A stretch of DNA of 64,000 nucleotides from Candidatus Puniceispirillum sp. (GTDB taxonomy: Bacteria > Pseudomonadota > Alphaproteobacteria > Puniceispirillales > Puniceispirillaceae), in the NCBI GenBank assembly GCA_028382965.1, contig JAOEUK010000005.1, forward strand, positions 1-64,000, written 5' to 3'. Position numbers and translations under genes: made by a program. This document shows positions 17,774-27,111 of this stretch, piece after piece; position 1 is the stretch's first letter; every line of letters starts with the position of its first letter. A model generated the notes under the pieces. That model was not told the DNA's origin, did not search any database, and saw only the letters and a list, made by a program, of their open reading frames with translations.

Positions 17774-18637
17774 GTGCATATATCAACCCGTCAAAAAGGA
17801 CTTTTAATTACCGCATTTGGTGTATTGTGCATCGTACCAGATTCATTGTTTGTGAGAGTTATATCCGCTGACCCACTTGTTAACGCATTTTGGCGAAGTC
17901 TTGTGTCAGGGCTGTTAATTGCTTTTTGGTTAATAATTTATGACCGGAAAAAAAGTTTTGAAACCATAGATAAAATGGGTGTCAAAGGTTGGATCTATTG
18001 CGCAATTATTGCGTCGACGTCGCCAGCATTCGTTTTGGCAGTAAACAATACCAGCGTGGCAAATGTTGTGTTTATCTTTGCTGCAATGCCTATTTTTACT
18101 GCAGCATTTAGCTGGTTCTACCTAAATGAAAGAATATCTTTTCGAACAGGGCTTACAATGATCGCAGTGATGGGCGGATTATCAATAATTGCTTATGGGT
18201 CGAAAACCCATCAACAGGCTCACTGGATTGGAGACACTTTTGCGCTTTATATTGCCCTAAGTTATGGCTTGGCATTTACCATTCTCAGAAAAATGAAAAA
18301 TATGTCGATGGTTCCAGTTGTTCCTATTGCATTCATTGGATCAGCTATTTTGCTTGGTTTTTTTATCAATCCACTTGAAGCATTTGTAGAAAATAGATGG
18401 TTTTACCTATGTCATGGTATATTTATCGCTCTTGGAACTTCTTTAATGACCTTGGGTCCCCGTTATATAAGTGCGCCAGAGGTTTCTTTGCTAATCCTAC
18501 TAGAATCTGTTCTTGCACCTGTTCTTGTGTGGTTTGCATTGGACGAAAATCCTGGAAATTGGGCTTTAATTGGCGGCGCTGTCGTTATTGGAGCTCTTAC
18601 AATTTCTAATATAGTTGCATTCAAAAAAGATAAGTGA
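17774..18637 (+). CDS. EamA/DMT family transporter
   Basis: 287 residues with ten hydrophobic segments in two EamA halves, the layout of drug/metabolite transporters. LGTSLMTLGPRYISAPEVSLLILLESVLAPVLVW near the C-terminus is typical of the second repeat. The start is GTG at 17774 with AAGG six bases upstream. Such proteins export small metabolites or amino acids, and the substrate is not readable. It stands alone on the plus strand, upstream of the CoA-transferase gene, separated by 109 bases. Its sequence differs clearly from the other four EamA genes of the window. Confidence 0.88.
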   Translation: MHISTRQKGLLITAFGVLCIVPDSLFVRVISADPLVNAFWRSLVSGLLIAFWLIIYDRKKSFETIDKMGVKGWIYCAIIASTSPAFVLAVNNTSVANVVFIFAAMPIFTAAFSWFYLNERISFRTGLTMIAVMGGLSIIAYGSKTHQQAHWIGDTFALYIALSYGLAFTILRKMKNMSMVPVVPIAFIGSAILLGFFINPLEAFVENRWFYLCHGIFIALGTSLMTLGPRYISAPEVSLLILLESVLAPVLVWFALDENPGNWALIGGAVVIGALTISNIVAFKKDK

Positions 18638-18746
18638 AAACATTTGACGAGTATTTATTTACTCCAAAAATGAAAAACGATATTGTTCTGAATATGTCAA
18701 AATGTCGATGTAAATAAAATAATTTAAAGAAGAATGATTATAAAAG

Positions 18747-19985
18747 ATGGCCTCAAAAAAAACTTACTCCAACTGGAAAAAAATAGATTTTGAAAGTGAA
18801 AACCTTGGTCCACTGAAAGGCGTGCGTGTTTTAGACCTGTCGCGCCTTGTAGCTGGCAACATGACTTCACTTCAACTTGCTGACTTCGGCGCAGAAGTTA
18901 TAAAAGTCGAACCACTGCCAGATGGAGACCCACTCAGAGCCTGGAAACAGGGTGAAGAGTCAACGTTCTGGAAAGTATACGCACGGAATAAAAAAAGTGT
19001 GGGCCTTGATTTCAGATCTCCAGAATTTTTAGAGATTATTACGCGTTTGATCAAGATTAGTGACGTGATGATTGAAAGTTTTCGACCAGGAACATTAGAA
19101 AAAATGGAACTTAGCTTAAATCAATTATTAGAAATAAATCCGGGCTTAATTGTGTTGCGAATATCAGGGTTTGGCCAAACTGGCCCCTACAGTTCTCGGC
19201 CTGGGTTTGGAACATTGGTTGAATCGATGTCAGGTTTTGCACACCGAAATGGTGAAGCTGGTGGTGGGCCTCTACTCCCACCATTGGCACTGGCAGATAT
19301 GATATCCGGCCTTTATGGCTCAAATGCCATATTGATGGCACTGCGGTCTAGAGACACGACTGGTGCCGGTCAAATGATAGATCTATCCTTACTTGATTCA
19401 ATCATTTCAGTCCTTGGACCAGAAGCACTCGACTATAAACTCACCGGCAAACCAAAAAGTAGGATTGGCAACCAATCCAATTTATCAATTCCACGAAACG
19501 TTTACCAAACATGTGATCACCATTTCCTCTCAATTTCAGCTTCAATTCCACAAATGGCTGCACGCTTATTTGAAACAATTGGTCGATCGGATATGAATAG
19601 AGATGAGAGGTATAACACTAATGAAGCGAGGCTTAATAACCGTAATGCTGTAGATAGTGTTGTGGCGGATTGGATTTCAAAACGCAACAGAGACGAGGTC
19701 ATGAGCACCTTTATCGAAGCTGGAGTTACTATTGCACCACTTTATTCAATTGCTGATATCGCTCAAGACCAGCACTTTATTGATCGTGAAATTTATTCTG
19801 AAATACCTGATTCTGATTTGGGCACTATACCTGTCCACAAGGCAGTACCAACCTTGTCCGATACTCCGGCAAGTTTTCGTTCAGAAGCCCCTTTTTTAGG
19901 AGAACATAGCCACGAATTACTATCTTTGGTAGGCTTCGATAAAGCACAGATAAAAAAGCTAAAAGATCAAAAGAAGATCAAGTAA
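18747..19985 (+). CDS. family III CoA-transferase (CaiB/BaiF type)
   Basis: 412 residues. GVRVLDLSRLVAGNMTSLQLADFGAEVIKVEP is the N-terminal signature of the family. Then come SFRPGTLEKM and SGFGQTGPYSSRPGFG, and the catalytic aspartate lies at D184 in PLALADMISG. These enzymes move CoA between organic acids through an aspartyl-CoA intermediate. The gene is followed seven to 25 bases later, depending on the start, by a citrate-lyase-beta-like lyase. Together they could activate a hydroxy-diacid such as malate or citramalate and cleave the resulting thioester. This pairing is known from citramalate and itaconate breakdown, but the substrate here is inference. Confidence 0.88.
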   Translation: MASKKTYSNWKKIDFESENLGPLKGVRVLDLSRLVAGNMTSLQLADFGAEVIKVEPLPDGDPLRAWKQGEESTFWKVYARNKKSVGLDFRSPEFLEIITRLIKISDVMIESFRPGTLEKMELSLNQLLEINPGLIVLRISGFGQTGPYSSRPGFGTLVESMSGFAHRNGEAGGGPLLPPLALADMISGLYGSNAILMALRSRDTTGAGQMIDLSLLDSIISVLGPEALDYKLTGKPKSRIGNQSNLSIPRNVYQTCDHHFLSISASIPQMAARLFETIGRSDMNRDERYNTNEARLNNRNAVDSVVADWISKRNRDEVMSTFIEAGVTIAPLYSIADIAQDQHFIDREIYSEIPDSDLGTIPVHKAVPTLSDTPASFRSEAPFLGEHSHELLSLVGFDKAQIKKLKDQKKIK

Positions 19986-20010
19986 TAAGGTATTGAAAAG
20001 AAGTCATTTT

Positions 20011-20916
20011 ATGAAAAAAGAAACACAGAGTCAAGTTTGGCGATCCTTATTATATATGCCTGCTGATAACAGTGGCTTCCTAAAAAAAGCGCAAAGCCGC
20101 GGTGCAGACGCTATTATTCTTGACCTTGAGGATAGTGTTGCACCCCTTAATAAGGAAAACGCACGAAAACTTTGTAGTAATGCCATAACTGATCTTGCAA
20201 GCGGACCAGCTGACATTCTTGTTAGAATAAATGCTCCCCTACGACATGCAATTAGAGACCTAGAGGCCGTAATAAAACAGGGTTTAAAAGCACTATTTAT
20301 CCCTAAAGTTGAGAGCGCGGGGCTGCTTCGCGCAATTGATGACGTGGTTACAACGCTTGAGTTAGAAAATCAGCTTATAGTTGGCTCAATCAAGTTTGTA
20401 CCAATGATTGAAACTCCAAATGCACTCTTTTCAGCTAAGGATATTGCCAAAGCAACGAAACGCAATGTTGGATTAATTCTAGGAGGTGAAGATTTTGCTT
20501 TTGCAGCCAATTTGAAACCAAGTGCAGAGACGCTTACCCCCCCAAAATTACAAGTAGCTCTCGCCGCAAAGGCTGCAGGTTTGATGCCTATTGGGATACT
20601 AGATACCGTGGCAGACTTTTCAGATCCAAACACTATGCGTGATACTGCGATACGCTCTGCAGAGTTCGGTTTTGAGGGAGCAACATGTATTCACCCTTCG
20701 ATGGTTAACGCTCTTAATTATGGCTTCAGCCCCAAGGAAGAAGATCTTAGAGACGCTCACAACGTCGTAGAACTTATGGAATCTACATGGAAAGACAACA
20801 AAGGTGCAGCTCAAATTAATGGTAAGATGATCGATATGCCTGTCTATGAACGAGCAAAAGCACTTTTAGCCCGTGCCAAGTTGATTTCACAAAAATTGAA
20901 AAATAATAATGCCTAA
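20011..20916 (+). CDS. HpcH/HpaI-type CoA-ester lyase (citrate lyase beta-like)
   Basis: 301 residues from the ATG at 20011; an in-frame TTG at 19993 is possible but lies only two bases from its AAGG. SLLYMPADN at the start, LDLEDSVAP around residue 37, RINAP, PMIETPNAL and GGEDFAF form the conserved active-site series of the CitE/malyl-CoA lyase family, with acidic Mg2+ ligands. EFGFEGATCIHPSMV is the family's C-terminal region. Members split (S)-malyl-CoA, citramalyl-CoA or related thioesters into acetyl-CoA and a 2-oxoacid. Coupling to the CoA-transferase just upstream supports use on a CoA-activated hydroxyacid. Confidence 0.87.
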   Translation: MKKETQSQVWRSLLYMPADNSGFLKKAQSRGADAIILDLEDSVAPLNKENARKLCSNAITDLASGPADILVRINAPLRHAIRDLEAVIKQGLKALFIPKVESAGLLRAIDDVVTTLELENQLIVGSIKFVPMIETPNALFSAKDIAKATKRNVGLILGGEDFAFAANLKPSAETLTPPKLQVALAAKAAGLMPIGILDTVADFSDPNTMRDTAIRSAEFGFEGATCIHPSMVNALNYGFSPKEEDLRDAHNVVELMESTWKDNKGAAQINGKMIDMPVYERAKALLARAKLISQKLKNNNA

Positions 20917-21005
20917 AATTTGTATCTAAACTTGAAATTCATTTTTAATGATTATGATTTTTAAACCAGGAAGGTGGTCAGCAACTAAAACTCATAAGTA
21001 GACAA

Positions 21006-21605
21006 CTACCTTAACCCATCTTCACCAACCACATCAGTCTCTTTCAAGCCACCAAGGCGTGCATTTAAACGTCCCCTTGATGCCCCTGCAAAAATTACAC
21101 AGATTTCATCTGGCCTTGGCGCATCATTTAACGACACTGTGACCGTATCGTAGTGAGACCTAACATATAGAGCATCTTTATTGGCTAACGGCACATCAAT
21201 ATTCACTCCTGGCCCTCCCAACTTTCCTGTTGAAGGTATCCAGGCCTTACCTCCACCAATAGCTTTTCGAACTGGATCTGCGAATGCTGTCGTTAAACAC
21301 GCGTTGCCATGTTCGTATTCTCCACTTACCCCAATTATACAAGATTTTCCATAACTTGTTATAGGGTATCCGTTAGACGCCCTCACTAAACGTGCGCCAA
21401 AGGCTTCACCTAACTCATTTGACGGATTGGTCAAAAGTGACAAATCCTCGGAAAATTTATTTGCATAAGGATTTTTGATCACAACCCCAACAATAAACTT
21501 CGCAAGGGGTGCACCATCAGTTATCTCACCTATTTCGTTCGTGACTGTCTCTTCAAAAAACTCAAACCACTTTCGAATTTTGTAACCACTTACGCCCGTT
21601 TTCAT
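21006..21605 (-). CDS. AA_synth (DUF1185) family protein
   Basis: 199 residues matching what I know as the DUF1185 / 'amino acid synthesis' family (Pfam AA_synth), from the pattern IRKW near the start, the stretch KFSEDLSLLTNPSNELGE and GKSCIIGVSGEYEHGNACLT. The family name is historical and no enzymatic activity is firmly established. It starts two bases after the stop of the amidohydrolase, with its GGGAG lying within that gene's end, so the two are translationally coupled. This suggests a joint role in degrading a cyclic amide or a similar compound. Confidence 0.75.
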   Translation of the reverse strand: MKTGVSGYKIRKWFEFFEETVTNEIGEITDGAPLAKFIVGVVIKNPYANKFSEDLSLLTNPSNELGEAFGARLVRASNGYPITSYGKSCIIGVSGEYEHGNACLTTAFADPVRKAIGGGKAWIPSTGKLGGPGVNIDVPLANKDALYVRSHYDTVTVSLNDAPRPDEICVIFAGASRGRLNARLGGLKETDVVGEDGLR

Positions 21606-21607
21606 GA

Positions 21608-22801
21608 CTACTCCCTACCCGTAAAAAAATTTTTCACTTCTGACCTTGTCACACTTATATTTCGTATGGTCGGCGGAGTGTTGTTACTTCGACCAACAAA
21701 TCTAGGAATACCAGCTGTTATTACAGCACCAATTGCACATGGATCACCATTTTTTAACGCACCAAGTGCATCAGATTTAGTTCCCCCTAAAGGGGCATCA
21801 ATAAGTACTAAATCTGCATCACATCCAGAGCGTAGAAAACCACTATTTAGACCGTAAGAGGTTGCAACATTGCCCGTTGCAGCCGCAATTAGTGATGCGA
21901 CATCAAAGTCTGCTAAAGAGGCAATTTGACTGATGGTATAAATAAGACCTAAAGGCATTATGCCACTGCCTGTTGGAGTGTCAGTAGCAATCAAAAATCG
22001 ATGAAATGCGTCATGTTTTTTTGCCATCTCAGCACAAAGAATGGTTGTCCTTAAATTACCCGCGGTACATACCTGCATCGCTATTTTAGTATCACGGGCT
22101 ACCAGCTCAAAATATTCATCAGCCATTGAGACAGGTCCACCATTGATATGAAATGACACATCTGGATCTATCCTAATTAGGTCTTCGCCAGTAATTGGGA
22201 AAGATCCAGGTATTGAGGCGCCACCCGTATGAAGTGTTGTTAACAAACCGGCTTTCTTGGCCATTGCAACCATGGGAATATACTCTTGAGCTGATAACAC
22301 AGCACCAAAACCAGCTTTAGCTAGCCAAACGCCTTTATCACGAACTTCTTGATAATCCTCCTCAGAAAGGCCTGGCTCCATGATTACAGAACCAGCGTGC
22401 ACCCTCATTCCACCAGGACGATATTTTTCAAAGCATTTATTCGCCGCAATCGCTAGTGCCTTCACACCATCAGGGTCTGAAGGCCGTCCAGGAACATGCA
22501 CTTCTGAGGCTGATATGCTTGTTGTCACCCCTCCATGTAAATAACTTTGAAGGTAGCCGACAGTGTTTTGGCGAGGGGTAAAATCACCAAATGTTATATG
22601 TACGTGTGAGTCAATAAGTCCGGGTATGGCAATCGTACCACAAGCGTCAATTACGAGATCACTTGTTCTAATATCTGCATCTGATATTTTTCCAACCTTT
22701 GTAAGAGTTTCGCCTTCAATAAGAATAGCGTCTCCATCAATCATTGGTTTCTGCCAGTCACCGGATACAATCTTGTCTAAATTAATAATTGAAGTTTTCA
22801 A
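21608..22801 (-). CDS. amidohydrolase, enamidase-like
   Basis: 397 residues from a TTG with GGAG six bases upstream. The amidohydrolase metal motif H-x-H occurs in GLIDSHVHITFGD. Further ligands fall in HTGGASIPGS and HINGGP and in the ATDTPTGSGIMPLG segment, where the Asp is the base. HTGGxSIPGS is the pattern I associate with enamidases, which hydrolyse unsaturated cyclic amides such as the tetrahydronicotinate derivative in nicotinate fermentation. Closely related imidazolonepropionase-like enzymes cannot be excluded. The gene is coupled to the DUF1185 gene behind it. Confidence 0.8.
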   Translation of the reverse strand: MKTSIINLDKIVSGDWQKPMIDGDAILIEGETLTKVGKISDADIRTSDLVIDACGTIAIPGLIDSHVHITFGDFTPRQNTVGYLQSYLHGGVTTSISASEVHVPGRPSDPDGVKALAIAANKCFEKYRPGGMRVHAGSVIMEPGLSEEDYQEVRDKGVWLAKAGFGAVLSAQEYIPMVAMAKKAGLLTTLHTGGASIPGSFPITGEDLIRIDPDVSFHINGGPVSMADEYFELVARDTKIAMQVCTAGNLRTTILCAEMAKKHDAFHRFLIATDTPTGSGIMPLGLIYTISQIASLADFDVASLIAAATGNVATSYGLNSGFLRSGCDADLVLIDAPLGGTKSDALGALKNGDPCAIGAVITAGIPRFVGRSNNTPPTIRNISVTRSEVKNFFTGRE

Positions 22802-22992
22802 TCTCTACTCCATAACGTTTTGGTACCTTAGGGATAAGATTTTTGGCCGTATTACTTTTGAAATTTAGGGACATTTTAATTATCCTTCAGATAGTATCCC
22901 TCTTATAGCTTATCAAACATTTGCAAACACCCTTCTGCCAAGAAATAGAAATGTTTAAATTCCAAACTTCAATAAATATCCATTTAAACCGT

Positions 22993-23778
22993 TTAACTTA
23001 GCCTGCCAAAAAATGTCATACGAGCGGCCTCAGACAAGATCACGTTAGGTTTATTATTATAAGCAAGAACAACAAGAATACGTGTGACAGCACCAGCTGT
23101 GGGTGTAACTCGGTGAATTGAGTTTTTTCCCCGAAACAACACTAACGTACCTGGTTCAATTTTAACCTCTTCAACTTTTGTTTTTCCATCAAGTACACCT
23201 TTTACACCATCAAAGTTCATTTCGCCTGCGTCTGCATCACGAAGGTCACGAACATACTCAAAAGCACCTCCCTCTAGTGGCTTTTGCAATAGAAGTGTAA
23301 TTGCAAAGCTTGAATTATCAAAATGCCAACCAAGTTCCTGATTATTTGCGGCATAATGTACGTTGATTCCAGACAATTTATCACCACACTCAAATAAAGC
23401 GGACTCACCTACAACCATAGAAATAAATGATTTAAACTTATTCGAGCGGTAGAGTACGTGAAGTTTAGAATTCGGAGGCAACTGGTCTGTTGTTATGCAG
23501 CCTTTTGAAGAGGAAACCTGCCGATTAAAAACATGTTCTTTTCCAAAGCTCTTATTATTAGGTGTCAAGTAAACATTATGCGTTGACGAAGTAAAATAAG
23601 CTTTAGCTCTTTGCTTTTCAGCTTCTGACACAAGATCTTGAACTACTGTGGGTGAAAAAAAATTCTTCAAGGCAACAACACCATCTTTTTCTAAATCAGC
23701 CACACACTGCTGAATGTACCTCACATCCATAATTGGACAGCTCTCAAAATCAACAATACCTTTCAGGCACTCCGACAT
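22993..23778 (-). CDS. 2-oxoglutarate/Fe(II)-dependent oxygenase family protein
   Basis: 261 residues with the iron-binding facial triad H152-x-D154 (WHFDNSSF) and H222 (NSIHRVTP), and R233 in TRILVVLAY for the 2-oxoglutarate carboxylate. Such enzymes couple decarboxylation of 2-oxoglutarate to hydroxylation of a substrate. Related halogenases have Gly in place of the Asp, so the presence of D154 favours hydroxylation. The N-terminal LEKDGVVALKNFFSP is the usual entry strand. GGAGG four bases before the ATG fixes the start. It is a single gene, and the substrate is unknown. Confidence 0.85.
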   Translation of the reverse strand: MSECLKGIVDFESCPIMDVRYIQQCVADLEKDGVVALKNFFSPTVVQDLVSEAEKQRAKAYFTSSTHNVYLTPNNKSFGKEHVFNRQVSSSKGCITTDQLPPNSKLHVLYRSNKFKSFISMVVGESALFECGDKLSGINVHYAANNQELGWHFDNSSFAITLLLQKPLEGGAFEYVRDLRDADAGEMNFDGVKGVLDGKTKVEEVKIEPGTLVLFRGKNSIHRVTPTAGAVTRILVVLAYNNKPNVILSEAARMTFFGRLS

Positions 23779-23859
23779 TTCACCTCCATCAACTAATTAA
23801 TATTTTAAAAAGAGCTCACAAATTAAAAAATAAAATATTCTTTATGTCCCTGCTTTACC

Positions 23860-24789
23860 TTAATTTTTTTTTGACTCACCCCGCCATAAAATAAAAAGTC
23901 CAGACAGCACAATCATTGCAGATCCCAGTGCTATTGGAAAAGTCAGTTCCTCCTCAAACAAAAGAACTCCAAGAGTAATGCCAAAAAGCAAACGGGTATA
24001 TCTAAAAGGTGTGACAGCAGAAACTTCTCCTGTTCGCATCGCCATCATCAAAGCTGCATAGGCAGAAACTCCAATTAACATAGCTGCTATTAGGTTCGCA
24101 AAAGTTTTAATATCTGGCCAGATAAAAACTGAATTATTCCAGAGTGATAAAATTATTCCTGCAATCGCAACTGATAGAAAGCCGTGCATACCAAGTGTCA
24201 TTAAATTAAGAGATTTTGGCGCTGCTCTGCTTGCCAAATCTCGCCCTGCAAAACCAAACATTCCCAAAACTGCTAAAAGTGACAATATTGAAAAATCATT
24301 TGAACCTGGTCTAATGATTATAACAACACCAAGAAAGCCAAATAGAATAGCCGTCCACCTAAGTATCCCAACCTTCTCTTTAAATACCAGCACTGCTCCA
24401 GCAACAACCACTATTGGGGTTGCTTGAAGAATCACAGTGGCAGAGGAAAGGGGTGTTAGCACAATAGCAAGAGTGTAGAAAATTCGACCAGCTATCTCTA
24501 AAAAAACTCTCAGATGCATAGGAATCGAGTAAATTTCTGACGGGAACAATGGCAATTTTTTATATTTAATAAGGCAAATAAATACGGTTGATCCAAAAAG
24601 TCCAAAAAATAGTAAAATTTGGCTTACAGGGAGCATTGCAGCAATTGTTTTTAAAAATGCGTCTTCAAGAGCAAAAGCCGCCATTGCAAAAACCATTGCA
24701 ATGCTGCCAAGTAAGTTTTGGTGTCCCATATCTCCTAATTGTTTTCCTCTACATAATTTTTTAAATATAGGAAAAAAATTATTGAACAA
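23860..24789 (-). CDS. EamA/DMT family transporter
   Basis: 309 residues from the first possible start. A shorter version from the Met at 24729 (289 residues) begins MGHQNLLGSIAMVFAMAAFALEDAF, which fits the family better, although its AGGAG is only two bases away. Ten hydrophobic segments form two EamA repeats. ILRWTAILFGFLGVVIIIRPG is the mid-protein signature shared with the EamA proteins at 37679 and 43167. The protein probably exports a small metabolite. It lies divergent to another EamA gene at 24981, and the two may serve different solutes. Confidence 0.87.
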   Translation of the reverse strand: MFNNFFPIFKKLCRGKQLGDMGHQNLLGSIAMVFAMAAFALEDAFLKTIAAMLPVSQILLFFGLFGSTVFICLIKYKKLPLFPSEIYSIPMHLRVFLEIAGRIFYTLAIVLTPLSSATVILQATPIVVVAGAVLVFKEKVGILRWTAILFGFLGVVIIIRPGSNDFSILSLLAVLGMFGFAGRDLASRAAPKSLNLMTLGMHGFLSVAIAGIILSLWNNSVFIWPDIKTFANLIAAMLIGVSAYAALMMAMRTGEVSAVTPFRYTRLLFGITLGVLLFEEELTFPIALGSAMIVLSGLFILWRGESKKN

Positions 24790-24980
24790 TAAATTTGATT
24801 GCTTCTATAATTTTTTAATTTTTAACACGTTTTGGTTTGACGAATATTAATAAATTAAATTAATTATTTAAATGCTTATAAAAACACACGCGCAAAGCAG
24901 ACACTCCTTTTAAACACTATGTAATAACAACTTATGCCCAATAGCTTATGGGATATTGTGAAACTTGGATCGGATAATTG

Positions 24981-25883
24981 ATGAATATCGCTCAAACACG
25001 TGTTCTTGGCGTGACAACTGCGCTATCCGCTATATTGATATGGGCTATTTTTTTGTTAAACACGCGGTTTGCGGTGAACGGCAACTTCTCCGTTGAAGAA
25101 GTTATGGTGCTTCGTTTAGTAACAGCTAGCATAATAACTTTGCCTATCATGATTAAATTAGGTGTCATGCTTCGGGGGCAAAGTGTAGCAGGAACAATAA
25201 TGATAGCTCTTGGCCCCAGCGCTATCTCTCCCTATTTCATTTCATCAGGACTTTTTTATGCCTCGGCATCGGATTCAGGGGCGCTTGCCCCAGGTACACT
25301 TCCTTTTTGGGCTGCTTTGTTTTCCTATTTAATGATTGGTGAAAAACCAAGTCGGTCGCGAGCGTTAGGGTTGTTAATAATTTTTACAGGAGCACTTTTA
25401 GTTGGGTTATGGCAAATTCTAGACGGCTCTGAATCAGGTTCGTGGAAGGGGCACTTACTTTTTCTTTTAGGATCATGTCTTTGGGCTATCTACTCAATCT
25501 ATTTTAAGCAGAGTGGCCTTGGTCCAGCTCAAGGACTTGTAATCGGCTTATTTTGGGGCACATTATGCTTGGTTCCGATGCTGTTTTTAACAGGAAAAGT
25601 CAACTTTAATAATGTTAGCGCACAAGAAATAATATTAGTAGGACTTCTGCAAGGTGTACTAATAGCAGTCCTTGCAATGTTATTATATTCGGTTTCGATT
25701 CGCTGTTTAGGTGCAGCCCAAACGGCATCTTTTGGCGCTTTAACACCAATTCTAGCTATGGTTGGCGGCATGCTTTTCCTTGGTGAAACAATTACAATCG
25801 GCAGCGCCTCAGGTGTTTTTTTGGTTGCGCTGGGGGTTTTGCTTGCATCGGGCAGCTTTGAAAAGAAAAAAGAGATCGTTTAA
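24981..25883 (+). CDS. EamA/DMT family transporter
   Basis: 300 residues from the ATG at 24981 (a TTG codon directly precedes it). Ten hydrophobic segments are present. VEEVMVLRLVTASIITLPIM and ALGLLIIFTGALLVGLWQIL in the first repeat, and SFGALTPILAMVGGMLFLGETITIGSASGVFLVALGVLLA in the second, follow the DMT pattern. It is divergent from the EamA gene at 23860 with about 190 bases between them. The direction and substrate of transport are not visible. Confidence 0.88.
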   Translation: MNIAQTRVLGVTTALSAILIWAIFLLNTRFAVNGNFSVEEVMVLRLVTASIITLPIMIKLGVMLRGQSVAGTIMIALGPSAISPYFISSGLFYASASDSGALAPGTLPFWAALFSYLMIGEKPSRSRALGLLIIFTGALLVGLWQILDGSESGSWKGHLLFLLGSCLWAIYSIYFKQSGLGPAQGLVIGLFWGTLCLVPMLFLTGKVNFNNVSAQEIILVGLLQGVLIAVLAMLLYSVSIRCLGAAQTASFGALTPILAMVGGMLFLGETITIGSASGVFLVALGVLLASGSFEKKKEIV

Positions 25884-26316
25884 TTCTAATTACCAGAATT
25901 ATTATAATTTTTGAAAACCATATCCAACAAATTTGGTAAAATTTTAGGTATAAGTTTCTCTAACTTTTGCTAGGGGATGTTTTTTATGGCACAAAATCTT
26001 TATATGATTATTTTTGGAAAAAAACAGTAGAGGCTAGTTTTGATTTTACTGAGCTATATTGATATTCTTTCGGCATGGAAAAGTAATGATTTTGCAGTGA
26101 AGCAAAACCTGTGGCATCATAAGTTTTCTGATAACAAGATCAGTGGATCAAGGACTTCTGCTGAACAATTTATTCCATCTGACGTTTAATTGAGCAAAAT
26201 TTCTCCATCTAATTAGATTTTGCAAACATTTGCTGAAAGACCGCTTGAATTAGATAATTAGGTTTGTGAAAGCTCCACTTGATATTTAAGGGCAAGATAA
26301 AAGGTTATTTACTGAA
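25884..26316. other. intergenic region, no recognised gene
   Basis: About 430 bases. A weak stem TAATTCT/AGAATTA at 25881-25901, followed by a T-rich stretch, may end the EamA transcript. The rest has no recognised reading frame, RNA or repeat. AAAAGG near 26300 lies upstream of the next gene. Confidence 0.4.
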
Positions 26317-27006
26317 ATGAACACATCAGAATCTTTATTAATTGTTGGCGCTGGTCCGGGGCTGAGCGCTTCTCTGGGCCGTCTTTTTAAAAGTGAAGGT
26401 ATGAAAATTGCTCTTGCGGCAAGAAATATAAAAAAATTGGAACCTTTGGCGAGTGACATAGACGCACTTTGTATTGAATGTGACGCCGCTAACCCTGATC
26501 ATGTTAGAAAAATGTTTGAGCAAATAGACAATAAAATTGGTTCTCCTTCTATTGTAATATACAACCCCTCAGCTCGAATTAGAGGCAGCATTGAAACCCT
26601 CGACCCCACTGACATTAAAACTGCATTAGACACTACATGTTACGGGGCTTTTTTGGTCGCTCAGCAAGCTGCTATTAGAATGCTAGAGCTTGGATCAGGA
26701 AGCATATTTTTTACAGGAGCATCAGCAGGACTTAAAGGTTTTGCTAATTCTTCAGTTTTTGCTATGGGCAAATTTGGTCTGAGGGGTTTGGCACAATCTC
26801 TTGCCCGAGAGTTACACCCAAAAAATATACATATCGGTCATTTTGTAATTGATGGGGGAATTAAGTCAGCACAAAGGCCGGATAGTGGAAACCAATCCCT
26901 TCTGTGCCCAGATGAGATTGCTAAAGCATATCTAAATTTTCATAAACAAGAGAGAAGCTCCTGGGCTTGGGAAATAGAATTAAGGCCTTGGATTGAGAGT
27001 TTCTAG
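26317..27006 (+). CDS. short-chain dehydrogenase/reductase, Tyr-to-Phe variant
   Basis: 229 residues. The cofactor loop GAGPGLSASLG is at 11-21. The NNAG motif is replaced by YNPSA (82-86). Ser 137 in TGASAG corresponds to the catalytic Ser. The YxxxK motif reads F148-A-M-G-K152, so the catalytic Tyr is a Phe while the Lys remains. I know a subgroup of short SDR proteins with FAMxKF and an HVVIDG-like stretch (here GHFVIDGGIK), so this may be a subfamily trait and not decay. Classical hydride transfer to a carbonyl is doubtful. It is a single gene between two intergenic gaps. Confidence 0.82.
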   Translation: MNTSESLLIVGAGPGLSASLGRLFKSEGMKIALAARNIKKLEPLASDIDALCIECDAANPDHVRKMFEQIDNKIGSPSIVIYNPSARIRGSIETLDPTDIKTALDTTCYGAFLVAQQAAIRMLELGSGSIFFTGASAGLKGFANSSVFAMGKFGLRGLAQSLARELHPKNIHIGHFVIDGGIKSAQRPDSGNQSLLCPDEIAKAYLNFHKQERSSWAWEIELRPWIESF

Positions 27007-27111
27007 TTTACTATTGATATTATAGTATATTTTTTAAATAAATTTTCACTATGGCTAATTTTAACAGTATAATAAAATTTTAATCACTAATTTCAATTTA
27101 ATGGCACCACA

